Shown: positions 26,475 through 35,616, numbered from the stretch's first letter. The stretch is DNA of 64,000 nucleotides from JAIBCC01 sp963763855 (GCA_963763855.1 CAVXPU010000005.1:2170001-2234000); one strand, 5' to 3'. Numbers and translations are program-made. The notes: generated from the sequence alone by a model not told the origin.

Positions 26475-27974
26475 TTATTGCGATTTTTCAATGAAACGCA
26501 AAAGAGTTTTTATGCAAATTCCGGTTGGACCTTTCGGGTGATGCGGCTTTTCGCTATCAGCCCACGCCGTACCCGCAATATCGAGATGAATCCATTTTGC
26601 TTTATCAACAAATTCCTGAATAAAAACCGCACCCATAATCGTTCCGGCTTTTCGGCTTGGACCGATATTTTTGATGTCGGCAATATCTGATTTGATCATT
26701 TTGCTGTATTCCTTGCTAAGCGGAAGTTGCCAAAAATCTTCACCAACTTCTTTACCGCAAGCAATGATATCATTAACCAATTCCTGATCATTTCCCATAA
26801 TTCCGGTGTTCAAATCGCCTAGAGCAATGATTACCGCACCAGTTAGAGTCGCCATGTCGATGATCGTTGTCGCACCCTGCTTTTCGGCATAAGCTACCGC
26901 ATCCGCGAGGATCAAACGACCTTCCGCATCAGTATTTAAAATCTCAATTGTTTTGCCATTCATCGCAGTTACAACATCACTTGGACGTGAAGCCTTTCCG
27001 CTCGGCATATTTTCAACTGCTGCAACTACTCCGATTACAGGAACAGAAGGTTTGGTCAAAGCGATTGCCCGCATCGCCCCCAAGACAGTTCCGCCGCCTG
27101 TCATATCGTACTTCATCGCGTCCATTCCCTCTCCGGGTTTGAGCGAAATACCGCCGGTATCAAAGCAAACTCCTTTACCAACAAGTGCCAGAAGTTCGCC
27201 TTTTTTGCCCGTGCTTTTCTTTGGCTCATATTTCAAGACAATCATTTTGCCAGGCTGATCGGATCCGACTGAGACACTTAAAAGCGAACCCATACCAAGC
27301 TTTTTCATCTGGGCTTCGTCTAAAATTTCACATTTCAAACCTACTTCTTTCGCCATCTTGACGGCACGATTTGCCATCTCCGTTGGGTGCAAAATATTGG
27401 GCGGTTCGTTTGATAGGTCTTTCGTAAAATTAATCGAATCTCCAATGTCTTTGCCGCGATCCAAGCCGCCCTGAAGGTTTTTCGAATCTGCTCCATCGAC
27501 AAATAAACTAAGTGTTTCGATGGCTTTTTGATCTTCTTTTTTCGATTTATATTTGTCTAAACCAAACTGACACATAAGCGAGCCGATAGCCGAAAATTTT
27601 GCAATTTCCGCTGCATCGCCTTCACAACGCGGGACAAAAACAAAGCTTTTCAGATTGCGTTTCGATAAAAATCGCGTCGCAGTTGCACAAACATTGCCAA
27701 CTTCAGAAACGCTGTAATCTTTTGGTTCGCCAACTCCAACCAATAAAACGCTGTGAGCCTTAACTTTTCCGCTTGGCATAATGCGAATTAAAGCAGTTTG
27801 TCCTTCCGAACCTTTGAATGCTTCGTTTTTGATTACGGACGCTATTAATCCTCCGGTCAAACCATCCAAATCTTTGAGAAAAGCAGAACTCGCTTTCTCA
27901 TCTTTGAAAACGGCAACGGCGATTGCATCAACATTCGCTTCCGTGTAATTGTTAGTAATTGCGTGAAATTTCAT
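26475..27974 (-). CDS. pepA: Leucyl aminopeptidase (M17 cytosol aminopeptidase)
   Basis: This 499-residue dinuclear-metal peptidase removes N-terminal residues. The family signature NTDAEGRLIL is present, as are the metal-ligand segments GKGVCFDTGGISLKP and YDMTGGG. The C-terminal part contains KAGTIMGAVFIQEF. The N-terminal domain is typical and weakly conserved. I prefer ATG 27974 to the in-frame TTG at 28001; AGAGGA lies just upstream, although close. smpB is 46 bp upstream and in the same direction. Confidence 0.93.
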   Translation of the reverse strand: MKFHAITNNYTEANVDAIAVAVFKDEKASSAFLKDLDGLTGGLIASVIKNEAFKGSEGQTALIRIMPSGKVKAHSVLLVGVGEPKDYSVSEVGNVCATATRFLSKRNLKSFVFVPRCEGDAAEIAKFSAIGSLMCQFGLDKYKSKKEDQKAIETLSLFVDGADSKNLQGGLDRGKDIGDSINFTKDLSNEPPNILHPTEMANRAVKMAKEVGLKCEILDEAQMKKLGMGSLLSVSVGSDQPGKMIVLKYEPKKSTGKKGELLALVGKGVCFDTGGISLKPGEGMDAMKYDMTGGGTVLGAMRAIALTKPSVPVIGVVAAVENMPSGKASRPSDVVTAMNGKTIEILNTDAEGRLILADAVAYAEKQGATTIIDMATLTGAVIIALGDLNTGIMGNDQELVNDIIACGKEVGEDFWQLPLSKEYSKMIKSDIADIKNIGPSRKAGTIMGAVFIQEFVDKAKWIHLDIAGTAWADSEKPHHPKGPTGICIKTLLRFIEKSQ

Positions 27975-28020
27975 CGTTCCTCTATGTAAATTATATTTCA
28001 AAACTTTATCTATCTATAAC

Positions 28021-28482
28021 TTATCTTACTTTTTCTTTCAACTGTTGACGAGTTTCAAGCTCAATCGCTTTCGATTTAAGGGTTTCGCGTTTATCGTATA
28101 ATTTCTTGCCTTTTGCCACCCCAATCTCAAATTTTATTCGTCCGTTTTTCCAATAAATCCTTGTAATGACAAGCGTTAAACCTTTAATAGTGGTCTCTTT
28201 TTGCAATTTGTCGATTTCTCTGCGATGCAAAAGCAATTTGCGTGAGCGAAGCGGTTCATGATTGTTTATATTGCCATGAGAATATTGGGAAATATGTGCA
28301 TTTATGAGCCAAACTTCGTTATCCTTTACGGCAACGTATGATTCCTTGAGCTGAATCCTACCGGTCATTACAGACTTGACTTCAGTTCCGAGCAAAGCAA
28401 TTCCCGCTTCATATTTATCTTCGATAAAGTATTCATGATAGGCTTGGCGGTTATTTATAATGTCTTTTTCGATTGCTGACAT
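28021..28482 (-). CDS. smpB: SsrA-binding protein, trans-translation factor
   Basis: This 153-residue OB-fold protein binds tmRNA and rescues stalled ribosomes. The N-terminus NRQAYHEYFIEDKYEAGI, the GTEVKSVM motif, the strand GKAKGKKLYDKRETLK-like segment (VAKGKKLYDKRE) and the basic C-terminal tail match the family. The length is standard. No tmRNA gene was recognised in the window. Confidence 0.95.
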   Translation of the reverse strand: MSAIEKDIINNRQAYHEYFIEDKYEAGIALLGTEVKSVMTGRIQLKESYVAVKDNEVWLINAHISQYSHGNINNHEPLRSRKLLLHRREIDKLQKETTIKGLTLVITRIYWKNGRIKFEIGVAKGKKLYDKRETLKSKAIELETRQQLKEKVR

Positions 28483-28506
28483 ACCTTATATATTGCCTGT
28501 ATTAGA

Positions 28507-28647
28507 GTGAAAAGTGAAAAGTGAAAAGTGAGTCGTGAATATTTATTCTCCCTTTGATAGAGAAGTTGACGCAAAATAAATCGAGATATAGTAATAACAA
28601 AGTAAAAAAAGCTAAATGCAATTGACTTTTCACTTTTCACTTTTAAC
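28507..28647. repeat. Inverted GTGAAAA-repeat cluster upstream of smpB
   Basis: Position 28507-28531 is three and a half units of GTGAAAA. Position 28624-28647 holds its complement (three units of TTTTCAC-like sequence). The arms could pair over about 20 bp around a 92-nt loop. A related arm lies before clpX. The cluster separates sctL from smpB. Confidence 0.65.
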
Positions 28648-28649
28648 TA

Positions 28650-29312
28650 TTAACTGGTTTTGTCTTCGCCGTCAGATTGGCTGATCAAAGCACGTTCCAA
28701 AACTCTCATTTGGGTTTCCAAACGAGCATCGATCGTTCCAACTTCGCTTTCGATCAAACATCCGCCAAGGGAAACCCGCGGATCGGCGACAAAATCAATA
28801 AATTTAACTCTCCCGGTTGCCGCAAATTTCTTACTTTCTTTCTCCAAAATTGGCAGATCGGAAGGATTTACGCGAACCGTCAATTTCTCCTGCTGACGGG
28901 CGTTTTGGAGGGCTACATTTACAATATCGAGAACGGTTTTATTATCTTTTTCAATCTCGCGACCAATAATCTTTTCCGCCAAACGAACTGACAAACGCAG
29001 CAAATCTTTTTCGGTTTCCCGCCAAACTCTTTCCCGGATTTCTTGAGATTCAAGCAAATTCTGTTCAAATTCGGTTAAAGCATTTTCTGTACCCTGTTGA
29101 TGAGCTTTCGCGAGCATATCAGCCGCATCGATACTTGCTTTCTCTCGAATCTGAGCCGCGTTAATTTCGGCTTCTTCAACAATTTTTGCAGCCTCAAGAC
29201 GGGCGGAAAGTATCTGATTCTTAACGACTTTTGATTGTGCGTTTAAATCTATGGAGCTTATTTTCTTTCGACTTTTGATTAAGTTTTCTGAATTTTGAAA
29301 TTCCGGTGTCAT
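28650..29312 (-). CDS. sctL: Type III secretion stator protein SctL (FliH/YscL family)
   Basis: This 220-residue cytosolic protein tethers and regulates the SctN ATPase at the sorting platform. An Ala/Glu/Arg-rich coiled coil covers about residues 25-95 (LEAAKIVEEAEINAAQIREK). The C-terminal FliH-like globular domain follows (LRLSVRLAEKIIGREIE, VRVNPSDLPIL, VRFI-like strand, LGGCLIESEVGTIDARLETQM). The last motif is the most diagnostic. It is the final gene of the sctD-V-J-FliG-like-L operon, 6 bp after the preceding stop. Confidence 0.93.
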   Translation of the reverse strand: MTPEFQNSENLIKSRKKISSIDLNAQSKVVKNQILSARLEAAKIVEEAEINAAQIREKASIDAADMLAKAHQQGTENALTEFEQNLLESQEIRERVWRETEKDLLRLSVRLAEKIIGREIEKDNKTVLDIVNVALQNARQQEKLTVRVNPSDLPILEKESKKFAATGRVKFIDFVADPRVSLGGCLIESEVGTIDARLETQMRVLERALISQSDGEDKTS

Positions 29313-29318
29313 GATATT

Positions 29319-30341
29319 TTATAGTTTCGCTGTTTGAGCAAATTTATTGGCTAAACGATCTAAAGATTTTATTCGTCGTTCCAAAATTATTCGCTCCTCC
29401 GTGTTTTCCGTCAGCAAAATTTCCTGGTTGCGACTAACCATTTTTTGCCATTGTCTTGCTTCTTGAATCGATAATTTTTGCTTGTTGTAATTGATGGCGT
29501 TTTGCTCACTTTTTGAAAAAGCCATCGATAAAAGTCTTAGTCCCACTATCTTCAAAACTTTTTTCGGAGGTAAATTTTTGTTCCATGTTTTGCGAACCAG
29601 TTCGTCTGCCTGAGCAACCCAAAATGGTCGTATCTTTTGCAATTCGGTAAGAAAAATAGCAATATCTCGAACATCGTCTTCGTCAAAACGATTTAGAAAT
29701 GCCGCTAATGTTTCTTTCGAATTAATTCCCCGGCAAGCTATCGCAACTTCACGCAAGCCAAGCTGGAGGATAAAATTTTCTAATTCCACAACCGAGAATT
29801 TATCGATTACTGCGGGTTCGTAAATATCTTCGTACGAAACAAAATTTTCTAAAAATTTTTGTTTGAGCAAGGCAATTATTGTCGGATTAATCTGCTTTTC
29901 ATCCCGCTGCTGATTTGGAGAAATTGCCTCATTTTCCAAACCAAGCTTCAAATAAAAAGCGATTCTGACACTCAAATCCTTTGGCAAATTCTGCAAAATA
30001 AGGTTCTGAATATGCTTTGGCTCGTTCGTTAGATTTTCCGCTAGATGAGTCGGGTTAATATTACCATCAAGCAAAATTGCTCTACCTCTTCGGCGAACTC
30101 TATCAACTCTATTTTCCCGCCAAATCTCTTGATTTTCTGTGGTTAATTCATCCAAATAATTCGCTCTGGAAGTGATTTCCACATAGTCATCGGCATTTAT
30201 GGCATTAAATGATTTCTCGGCTAGCTCCGATATGTTTGTAAACACAGGAGAATTTTCGACACCTCGATAATTTTTCTCGTAAACGAGTGCCAATGCGAGC
30301 AAAATATCATTTTTTTCCAATCTTGAAATGGTTTTCATCAA
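29319..30341 (-). CDS. FliG-like protein at the SctK position
   Basis: This 340-residue protein lies between sctJ and sctL, where sctK is found in other loci. Residues 94-130 (NPTHLAENL, LILQNLPKDLSVRIA) resemble the helical FliG middle unit. Residues 166-252 resemble the FliG C-terminal domain (FVSYEDIYEP, LREVAIACRGI, LAAFLNRF, and the following ELQKIRP segment). FliG is the flagellar rotor/sorting-platform protein and SctK its functional counterpart. No charged torque helix is obvious. The call rests on pattern reading, not on a profile search. The ATG at 30341 or the next codon may be used. Confidence 0.6.
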   Translation of the reverse strand: MMKTISRLEKNDILLALALVYEKNYRGVENSPVFTNISELAEKSFNAINADDYVEITSRANYLDELTTENQEIWRENRVDRVRRRGRAILLDGNINPTHLAENLTNEPKHIQNLILQNLPKDLSVRIAFYLKLGLENEAISPNQQRDEKQINPTIIALLKQKFLENFVSYEDIYEPAVIDKFSVVELENFILQLGLREVAIACRGINSKETLAAFLNRFDEDDVRDIAIFLTELQKIRPFWVAQADELVRKTWNKNLPPKKVLKIVGLRLLSMAFSKSEQNAINYNKQKLSIQEARQWQKMVSRNQEILLTENTEERIILERRIKSLDRLANKFAQTAKL

Positions 30342-30346
30342 ATAGT

Positions 30347-31171
30347 CTAACGTTCAGTTTCGTCTTCATCGTCATCAAAATCGTCTTTATAATTAAGCAG
30401 AGGCGTTTCCCCTTCAGCCGCCTCGATTTGATTTGTAAAAGTATCGGCTTCGGGAATTTCATCCGGACGTTTTTTACGCAGAAAAAAGAGAGCCGAAACT
30501 ATTGCCAATATTGTGGCTAATCCGATTCCGGAAATCAAAGCAATTCGATTGATATTATAGCTCGCTCGGTAATCAGGAAGCGGACGAAGCGGTTTTGCAG
30601 CAATTATTACCGTTACATTTTCCGGTTGCAAAGCTGGAACGCTTCTTGCAACCAACGAAGCGATCTCCTCTCTGGTTACAGGAAAAGTCGGAGTTTTATA
30701 ATTTACCAAAACTGAAGCCGTTGATGGATAAGGGTTTATAGCTAAAGAACGATCTTGCGGCGGAACAAAATTCACATCAATGCAAGTAACGCCCGGAAGT
30801 TTACGCAATTGGGATTCAATATTCATTTTCAGACGGCGTTGCTCTCTTGCACGTTCTACTTCAATTGATGTAATCACCGTTCCGCCTTCAATTTCTGATG
30901 GTTCTGGCTGACCAAGGCAGTGATCTTCCATTATCTGAATCGCGGCGGAAAGCATTTCATCATCGCCGCTGATTGAAATATCAAACGATTTGCGTTCGCC
31001 TTCGCCAACTTCAAGCTTGCTTGCCCTAATACCATTTTCGCCCAAAACATCGATTATTTGATTCGCTTCCGCTTCAATCTTAACTGATTGCACTTTTTTA
31101 GAACCGCAACTCGCCAAGAAGACCGACGCAATTAATATCAAAGCGATAATTCCAATTTTTCTGATAGTCAT
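30347..31171 (-). CDS. sctJ: Type III secretion inner MS-ring lipoprotein SctJ
   Basis: This 274-residue lipoprotein has lipobox LASC (Cys22). The two periplasmic ring-building domains follow: residues 28-85 (ANQIIDVLGENGIRASKLEVGE) and 105-185 (RRLKMNIESQLRKLPGV, SVLVNYKTP). A C-terminal membrane segment lies at about 212-235 and an acidic cytosolic tail ends the protein. Lipidation and length distinguish it from flagellar FliF (over 500 residues), so the machine is non-flagellar. It lies between sctV and the FliG-like gene. Confidence 0.94.
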   Translation of the reverse strand: MTIRKIGIIALILIASVFLASCGSKKVQSVKIEAEANQIIDVLGENGIRASKLEVGEGERKSFDISISGDDEMLSAAIQIMEDHCLGQPEPSEIEGGTVITSIEVERAREQRRLKMNIESQLRKLPGVTCIDVNFVPPQDRSLAINPYPSTASVLVNYKTPTFPVTREEIASLVARSVPALQPENVTVIIAAKPLRPLPDYRASYNINRIALISGIGLATILAIVSALFFLRKKRPDEIPEADTFTNQIEAAEGETPLLNYKDDFDDDEDETER

Positions 31172-31199
31172 TATTTATTGAATCCTTGTTTTGGCAGGC

Positions 31200-33395
31200 T
31201 TAATTCGTCAATTCATCCATTCCTGAAGGCATTAGTTCTGGCAAATCTGCAAAATTATCGTCAAATGCCCCGTAGCCTTGATTCATTCCGGCTTGCCTCA
31301 TTGAAATTCTACCGATTGGCTGAATATTAAGTTCGGGCGTTAATTCCTGATACGATAAAACCGCCAGCGACTGGAATTCGAGTTCAACCATTTTGCGGAC
31401 AAAACGGCGTAATTCCATATCTGTCACGATTACAGGCTGCTGAGCAGTTGGCGGCTGATCGGCAATTTCACGACGAATCGCGTCTAAAATATCATGTGCA
31501 ATCGTGGGATCAAGTGAAAGAAACGAACCCGTTGAAGTTCTTCTGATAGCTCCGCGAATTACATCTTCAATTTCAGGATCAAGCAAATAAACGAATAAAT
31601 TATCGCTTCCAAGTGCATAGCGAAATGATATGTAACGCCTCATCGCTGCCCGTATATGTTCGGTTAGCATTACAGGGTCTTTCTCGATTCTGCCCCATTC
31701 GCTCAATGCATCGAGAATAGATTTTGTGTCTCTGATCGAGATTCCTTCCTGCACAAGCCGCTGTAAAACATCTGTAAATTGATGAATTGTAATAACCTTT
31801 CCGACCGTTTCTTCCACCAATTTCGGCATTCCCCGCGAAATAAAATCAAGATATCCCTGAGCTTCGTGAATACCTAAAAAGTCATAAGCGTATCTTCTCA
31901 TCACTCTAGATAAATGCAGCAAAATTACCTCAGCAGGTTCCCAAACTTTCAATCCAGCCGTTTCTGCAATATGTCTTTGTTCAGCGGGAATCCACGCTCC
32001 CGGTCGCAAATCAGCCGGATTGCTGACATTTTCGCCTTCAATTCCAAACACTCGAATATTTTCCGCCGAATCATTTACATAAACGCAATTTGGGCGAAGC
32101 GAACCTGTTCCAACCGGGACTTCTTTAACGGCAATATAATATTCATTAGCCGCAATCGGAGCATCTCCGCCAACATAACAAGATGGCATCATCACGCCTA
32201 GATCATAATAAATCGTGTTGCGAAGTTTCGGAATTTCTGCTCTGAAACTCGCCCCCAGATCAGTGTTTTTATCAACCAAATAACTTAATTCCCTGCTGAC
32301 AACAATAGCCATCGGCACCGTGTGACTCAATTGGATTTCGTCAGAATTATTCAGCGATTGCGATGTATCAGGTATTTCACCCGCTTCAATTAGTCTTTGC
32401 TGGCGACGATAAAGAAAATAACCAAATCCGGCAGCAGCGGCTCCTACAGGAAGAAAAAATAGATTAAGCGGGGTTAATAAAAGCATGATTCCGCCAGTTA
32501 CAAATAACGGTTTTGGTGAAGTGAATAATTGTTCGCCGATGTCTGCACCAACGTTAGAATTATCATCGACCGAAGAAACTCTGGTAACCACCATTCCGGC
32601 TGAAAGTGTAATCAAAAGCGATGAAATAATCGCTGCCAATCCATCGCCAAAAGTCGCAATTGTATATTTACTCGCAGCTTCGGAAAAACTCAAACTGTGA
32701 TACATCACGCCCGCAGCAAGTCCGGCAATAATATTTACAAGTGCAATAATAATAGTGCAAATCGAATCGTTTTTGACGAATTTCATTGCTCCATCCATCG
32801 CTCCGTGAAGCTGCGATTCCTTTCCTAAATCATTCCGCATGGTGCGTGCCTGCTCTTGGGTAATCAAACCGGAACGCAAGTCGGCGTCTATCGCCATTTG
32901 CTTACCCGGCATTGCATCAAGCGTAAAACGAGCCGCAACTTCGGCAACCCGTTCCGAACCTTTGCTGACCACCATAAATTGAACAACAATGATGATTATG
33001 AAAAGCACGGCTCCGGTAATTAAATTACCCTGAGCTGTAATCTTGCCCAAAGCCTCAACAACCGAACCGGGCTCTCCGTGCGATAAAATATTTCGTGTTA
33101 CGGAAACGCTCAAAGTAAGACGAAAAATCGTTGTAAGTAATAAAATTGTCGGGAAAGAAGTAAGCTGAACAGGTGAATTGATAAAAAGTGATGTGACCAA
33201 AACCGCGATTGAAATCGCCAGATTTATAAGGATTAAAACTGACACGACTTCTGCCGGTAAGGGAATAAAAAGCGTGCCGATAACTAATAAAAGAGCAGTA
33301 GGAAATATCAGATCCTTATACTGCGACATCAATCCTGTGATATTCCATCGCCGCATAAGCCCATTAAAATCAAGCGTTTTGCCTCCGGCTGTCAT
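31200..33395 (-). CDS. sctV: Type III secretion export gate protein SctV (FlhA family)
   Basis: This 731-residue inner-membrane protein forms the nonameric export gate. About eight N-terminal membrane segments are visible. The FHIPEP-family signature is AARFTLDAMPGKQMAIDADLR at the cytosolic loop, followed by DGAMKFVKND. The large cytosolic C-terminal ring domain starts at about residue 365. All conserved segments are present and the length is slightly above the usual 680-710. It is preceded by a GGGGGCGG purine-rich ribosome-binding region. Confidence 0.96.
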   Translation of the reverse strand: MTAGGKTLDFNGLMRRWNITGLMSQYKDLIFPTALLLVIGTLFIPLPAEVVSVLILINLAISIAVLVTSLFINSPVQLTSFPTILLLTTIFRLTLSVSVTRNILSHGEPGSVVEALGKITAQGNLITGAVLFIIIIVVQFMVVSKGSERVAEVAARFTLDAMPGKQMAIDADLRSGLITQEQARTMRNDLGKESQLHGAMDGAMKFVKNDSICTIIIALVNIIAGLAAGVMYHSLSFSEAASKYTIATFGDGLAAIISSLLITLSAGMVVTRVSSVDDNSNVGADIGEQLFTSPKPLFVTGGIMLLLTPLNLFFLPVGAAAAGFGYFLYRRQQRLIEAGEIPDTSQSLNNSDEIQLSHTVPMAIVVSRELSYLVDKNTDLGASFRAEIPKLRNTIYYDLGVMMPSCYVGGDAPIAANEYYIAVKEVPVGTGSLRPNCVYVNDSAENIRVFGIEGENVSNPADLRPGAWIPAEQRHIAETAGLKVWEPAEVILLHLSRVMRRYAYDFLGIHEAQGYLDFISRGMPKLVEETVGKVITIHQFTDVLQRLVQEGISIRDTKSILDALSEWGRIEKDPVMLTEHIRAAMRRYISFRYALGSDNLFVYLLDPEIEDVIRGAIRRTSTGSFLSLDPTIAHDILDAIRREIADQPPTAQQPVIVTDMELRRFVRKMVELEFQSLAVLSYQELTPELNIQPIGRISMRQAGMNQGYGAFDDNFADLPELMPSGMDELTN

Positions 33396-33482
33396 TAATT
33401 TCCGCCCCCTTTGTTAGCAACTGTTATCTGGAAATATTATCAGCAACAAAGAAATTAGCAAAGCGATTTACGCGAGTCTTAC

Positions 33483-34532
33483 TTAATACAATTCCAAAAT
33501 CAGAAATACAATTGCTGCTGTAATCAGAGTTCCGATTGTCATTATTACAATTTCAGTCAAAGTAAAATAACCGAAAAACAGTCGTTTTCTCTTTGTTTTT
33601 TGAGTCTGCGAAGGCGTCTGACTGGAATGAATATTTTTATCATCGTCAGAACTTATCTGGTCGCCGCGAAGCGATTTTCCATGTTCGTCAAGCAAAATCG
33701 GCGGCGGCAATTCCTTTGGCAGAATTGAATCAAGAGCAAGCAAAGCAGTCGGCTCGTTAAATCTAATCAAATAAAGTTCCGAAGGTTTTTTGCTGTCGCG
33801 TTCGGCAATCGTAATTCTATCGTCATTTTTTAGCCGCCGGGATTCAGCAACGGGTTCATTATTTACCCAAACACTTTTTGGTTTTAACGGAGACAGAACA
33901 ACTCCAGTCCAATCTTTTCGTATAATTGAGTGTGGAATAACGTGTTCATCGTCTGCGGAAGTCAAGTAACATAAACCTTCGGGAGTCCAACCCAGAATCA
34001 TTTCTTCGCCTTCAACATAGTATCGGCTTGCTTCGCTGACACCGTTGCTGATTTGAAAGTAAAACTTTTCCTCTGTTCGCAAACTAGCTAAAACTCCGCT
34101 CAAACTATGATGAAATTTGTCGGACGAATCGGAAAAATCCTCATCAGAAGAGTCTGAATCTGTGGACTTGCTTAAATTCGCAGGTTTCGGTTTTTTTGAT
34201 TTCTTTTTGTTTGAATTTGGTTTAGGCTGTTCGTCGGATTGTGCTTCGATCGTGAAATCTGCGATTTTGATCTCATCTCCAATTTCAAGTTGGTGCAAGG
34301 CTCCTTCGGATAAAATATTACCGTTGATTAAATTACCGCTGGCACGTGAAAGCAGCGTCATTTTATCTTCCTCGCAGACGATTACAAATTGTTCGGCAGC
34401 AATATTAGGATCTAATAACTCAAGCGTCGAAGTCGAATCGCTGCCAACAGTTATGATTCCATTGGCGGGGATTTCTTGAGTAAGTTCTGGAATTTCTATA
34501 TCCTGTTTTTTAACCAGTAATCTTTTTGACAT
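33483..34532 (-). CDS. Double-FHA tail-anchored protein, SctD-like
   Basis: This 349-residue protein has two FHA-like beta-sandwich domains at about residues 8-95 and 150-255 (patterns GIITVGSDSTSTLEL, LINGNILSEG and VWVNNEPVAESRRLKNDDRITI). An acidic/Lys-rich linker joins them. The only membrane segment is the extreme C-terminus (about 322-347). SctD proteins normally have cytosolic FHA, then one membrane segment, then a large periplasmic ring domain, and Chlamydia CdsD has two FHA domains. Here the periplasmic part is absent. First gene of the sctV-J-L operon. SctD role is likely but unproven. Confidence 0.65.
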   Translation of the reverse strand: MSKRLLVKKQDIEIPELTQEIPANGIITVGSDSTSTLELLDPNIAAEQFVIVCEEDKMTLLSRASGNLINGNILSEGALHQLEIGDEIKIADFTIEAQSDEQPKPNSNKKKSKKPKPANLSKSTDSDSSDEDFSDSSDKFHHSLSGVLASLRTEEKFYFQISNGVSEASRYYVEGEEMILGWTPEGLCYLTSADDEHVIPHSIIRKDWTGVVLSPLKPKSVWVNNEPVAESRRLKNDDRITIAERDSKKPSELYLIRFNEPTALLALDSILPKELPPPILLDEHGKSLRGDQISSDDDKNIHSSQTPSQTQKTKRKRLFFGYFTLTEIVIMTIGTLITAAIVFLILELY

Positions 34533-34651
34533 TAAAAATTAATGAGCCCTTTTGACAAATAATTCTAATATAAATGATAGTATCATAAGCTTATTAGATG
34601 ACACAGCGAAGGCGTTTTGAGTAAGAGAAGTTTTATTGAAACCGTAAAATT

Positions 34652-34942
34652 ATGGATAGTAGAAGTTCGGGCAAACCAATCATATTTGACCAATCCACCT
34701 TAGAAATGAGCGAACAAGACCTTGCTCAAATATTCAATTATCCGGCAATTGGTGAGCTTTTTAAGGGAAATGACACCAAAGACTTAGATAATTTTACTGC
34801 AAGATTAAATGCAATCCGCAACGATTTGGAAAGAATTGTCAGATCGGGCAGCCGCACCGAAGCGGATGGAGCGGAACGTGCAATTAAGGGCATTGAAGTC
34901 ACTCTTGAATTCCTCCAAACCCTGCAAAAAATGCGATCTTAA
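34652..34942 (+). CDS. Small helical protein, type III secretion associated
   Basis: This 96-residue acidic protein is almost entirely helical, with no signal peptide or membrane segment. It is divergent from the SctD-like gene and lies just upstream of a sigma-28-type promoter. Helices such as LDNFTARLNAIRNDLERIV and the final GIEVTLEFLQTLQKM would suit a coiled-coil needle, chaperone or needle-protector role. I do not recognise a family. It is not obviously FlgM-like. The ribosome-binding site is weak. Confidence 0.55.
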   Translation: MDSRSSGKPIIFDQSTLEMSEQDLAQIFNYPAIGELFKGNDTKDLDNFTARLNAIRNDLERIVRSGSRTEADGAERAIKGIEVTLEFLQTLQKMRS

Positions 34943-34968
34943 AAAAAGTATTTTTTTTGAAAAAAACA

Positions 34969-34996
34969 GGAAACTTTTTTTATTACCTGCCGATAA
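34969..34996 (+). promoter_or_regulatory. Sigma-28 (FliA)-type promoter for the 35074 gene
   Basis: GGAAAC at 34969-34974, then 14 nt, then GCCGATAA at 34989-34996. This matches the FliA consensus -10 exactly, and GAAACTTT fits the -35 TAAAGTTT at 6 of 8 positions with the canonical 11-nt spacer. It is 78 bp upstream of the 35074 start. Confidence 0.85.
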
Positions 34997-35073
34997 CTAG
35001 CACAGAAGGATATTTTTAATCTAAAGGAACGCTGCAAAAGGTAGTATTACTTTTAAGCAAGAGAGGATTTACT

Positions 35074-35535
35074 ATGCCAGATGATGTAATGATAACCCCA
35101 GGAGGTCCTAAACCACTGCCCCCGGCGGGAACGATTTACCCTGAATTAGATATTCAGCAAAAAGCCAAAGAGCCCAACAGATTTTTGAAAATATTAGGCG
35201 GCGTGGCTAGTTCAGCATTAAATTTTGTCGCTCCGGGACTCGGTGGAATTGTTGGAAGCGTGATTGGTGGTTCTACCGGATCACTTGGTTCATACACTGC
35301 GTTAATGGAGCAACAACGTCTTTTTGAAGATCAGCAACGATACAGTCAAATTGCGACCATGCAGCAGCAAAAGCAACAAAATGAAATGATGAATGCACAG
35401 CAGCAGAATTCGATGCAGCTCATTGGTATGCAGCAGCGGGTTGGAATGCAGGCACAGGAATTTTCGACTGTTTCAAATTTATTGAAATCGCGGCACGATA
35501 GTGAAATGACTGCTGTAAACAACATCAAATCATAA
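35074..35535 (+). CDS. Putative type III secretion substrate, hydrophobic Gly-rich plus Gln-rich helix
   Basis: This 153-residue protein has a Pro-rich N-terminus, a Gly/Ala-rich hydrophobic stretch (about residues 46-75, ILGGVASSALNFVAPGLGG) and a long Gln/Met-rich helix. Its last 25 residues (LLKSRHDSEMTAVNNIKS) match the end of the 46464-46679 protein (TIKNAHDAKMNIINNAKG). A hydrophobic hairpin plus coiled coil, a FliA-type promoter and an adjacent SycD-like TPR chaperone suggest an exported translocator or filament component. This is inference; no family is recognised. Confidence 0.6.
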   Translation: MPDDVMITPGGPKPLPPAGTIYPELDIQQKAKEPNRFLKILGGVASSALNFVAPGLGGIVGSVIGGSTGSLGSYTALMEQQRLFEDQQRYSQIATMQQQKQQNEMMNAQQQNSMQLIGMQQRVGMQAQEFSTVSNLLKSRHDSEMTAVNNIKS

Positions 35536-35616
35536 TTTTATCAATTTCGGCGGAAACGATTTATACATTTTTTTATTGCCAAGCGATTTGCTGGCTGTTT
35601 CCGTCGAGTCTTTTTT

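Noticed and set aside
34652..34942. Possible FlgM-like anti-sigma factor
   Set aside because: The size fits, but the FlgM C-terminal pattern (V-x-x-I-R-x-A-I-x-x-G-x-Y) is not seen.
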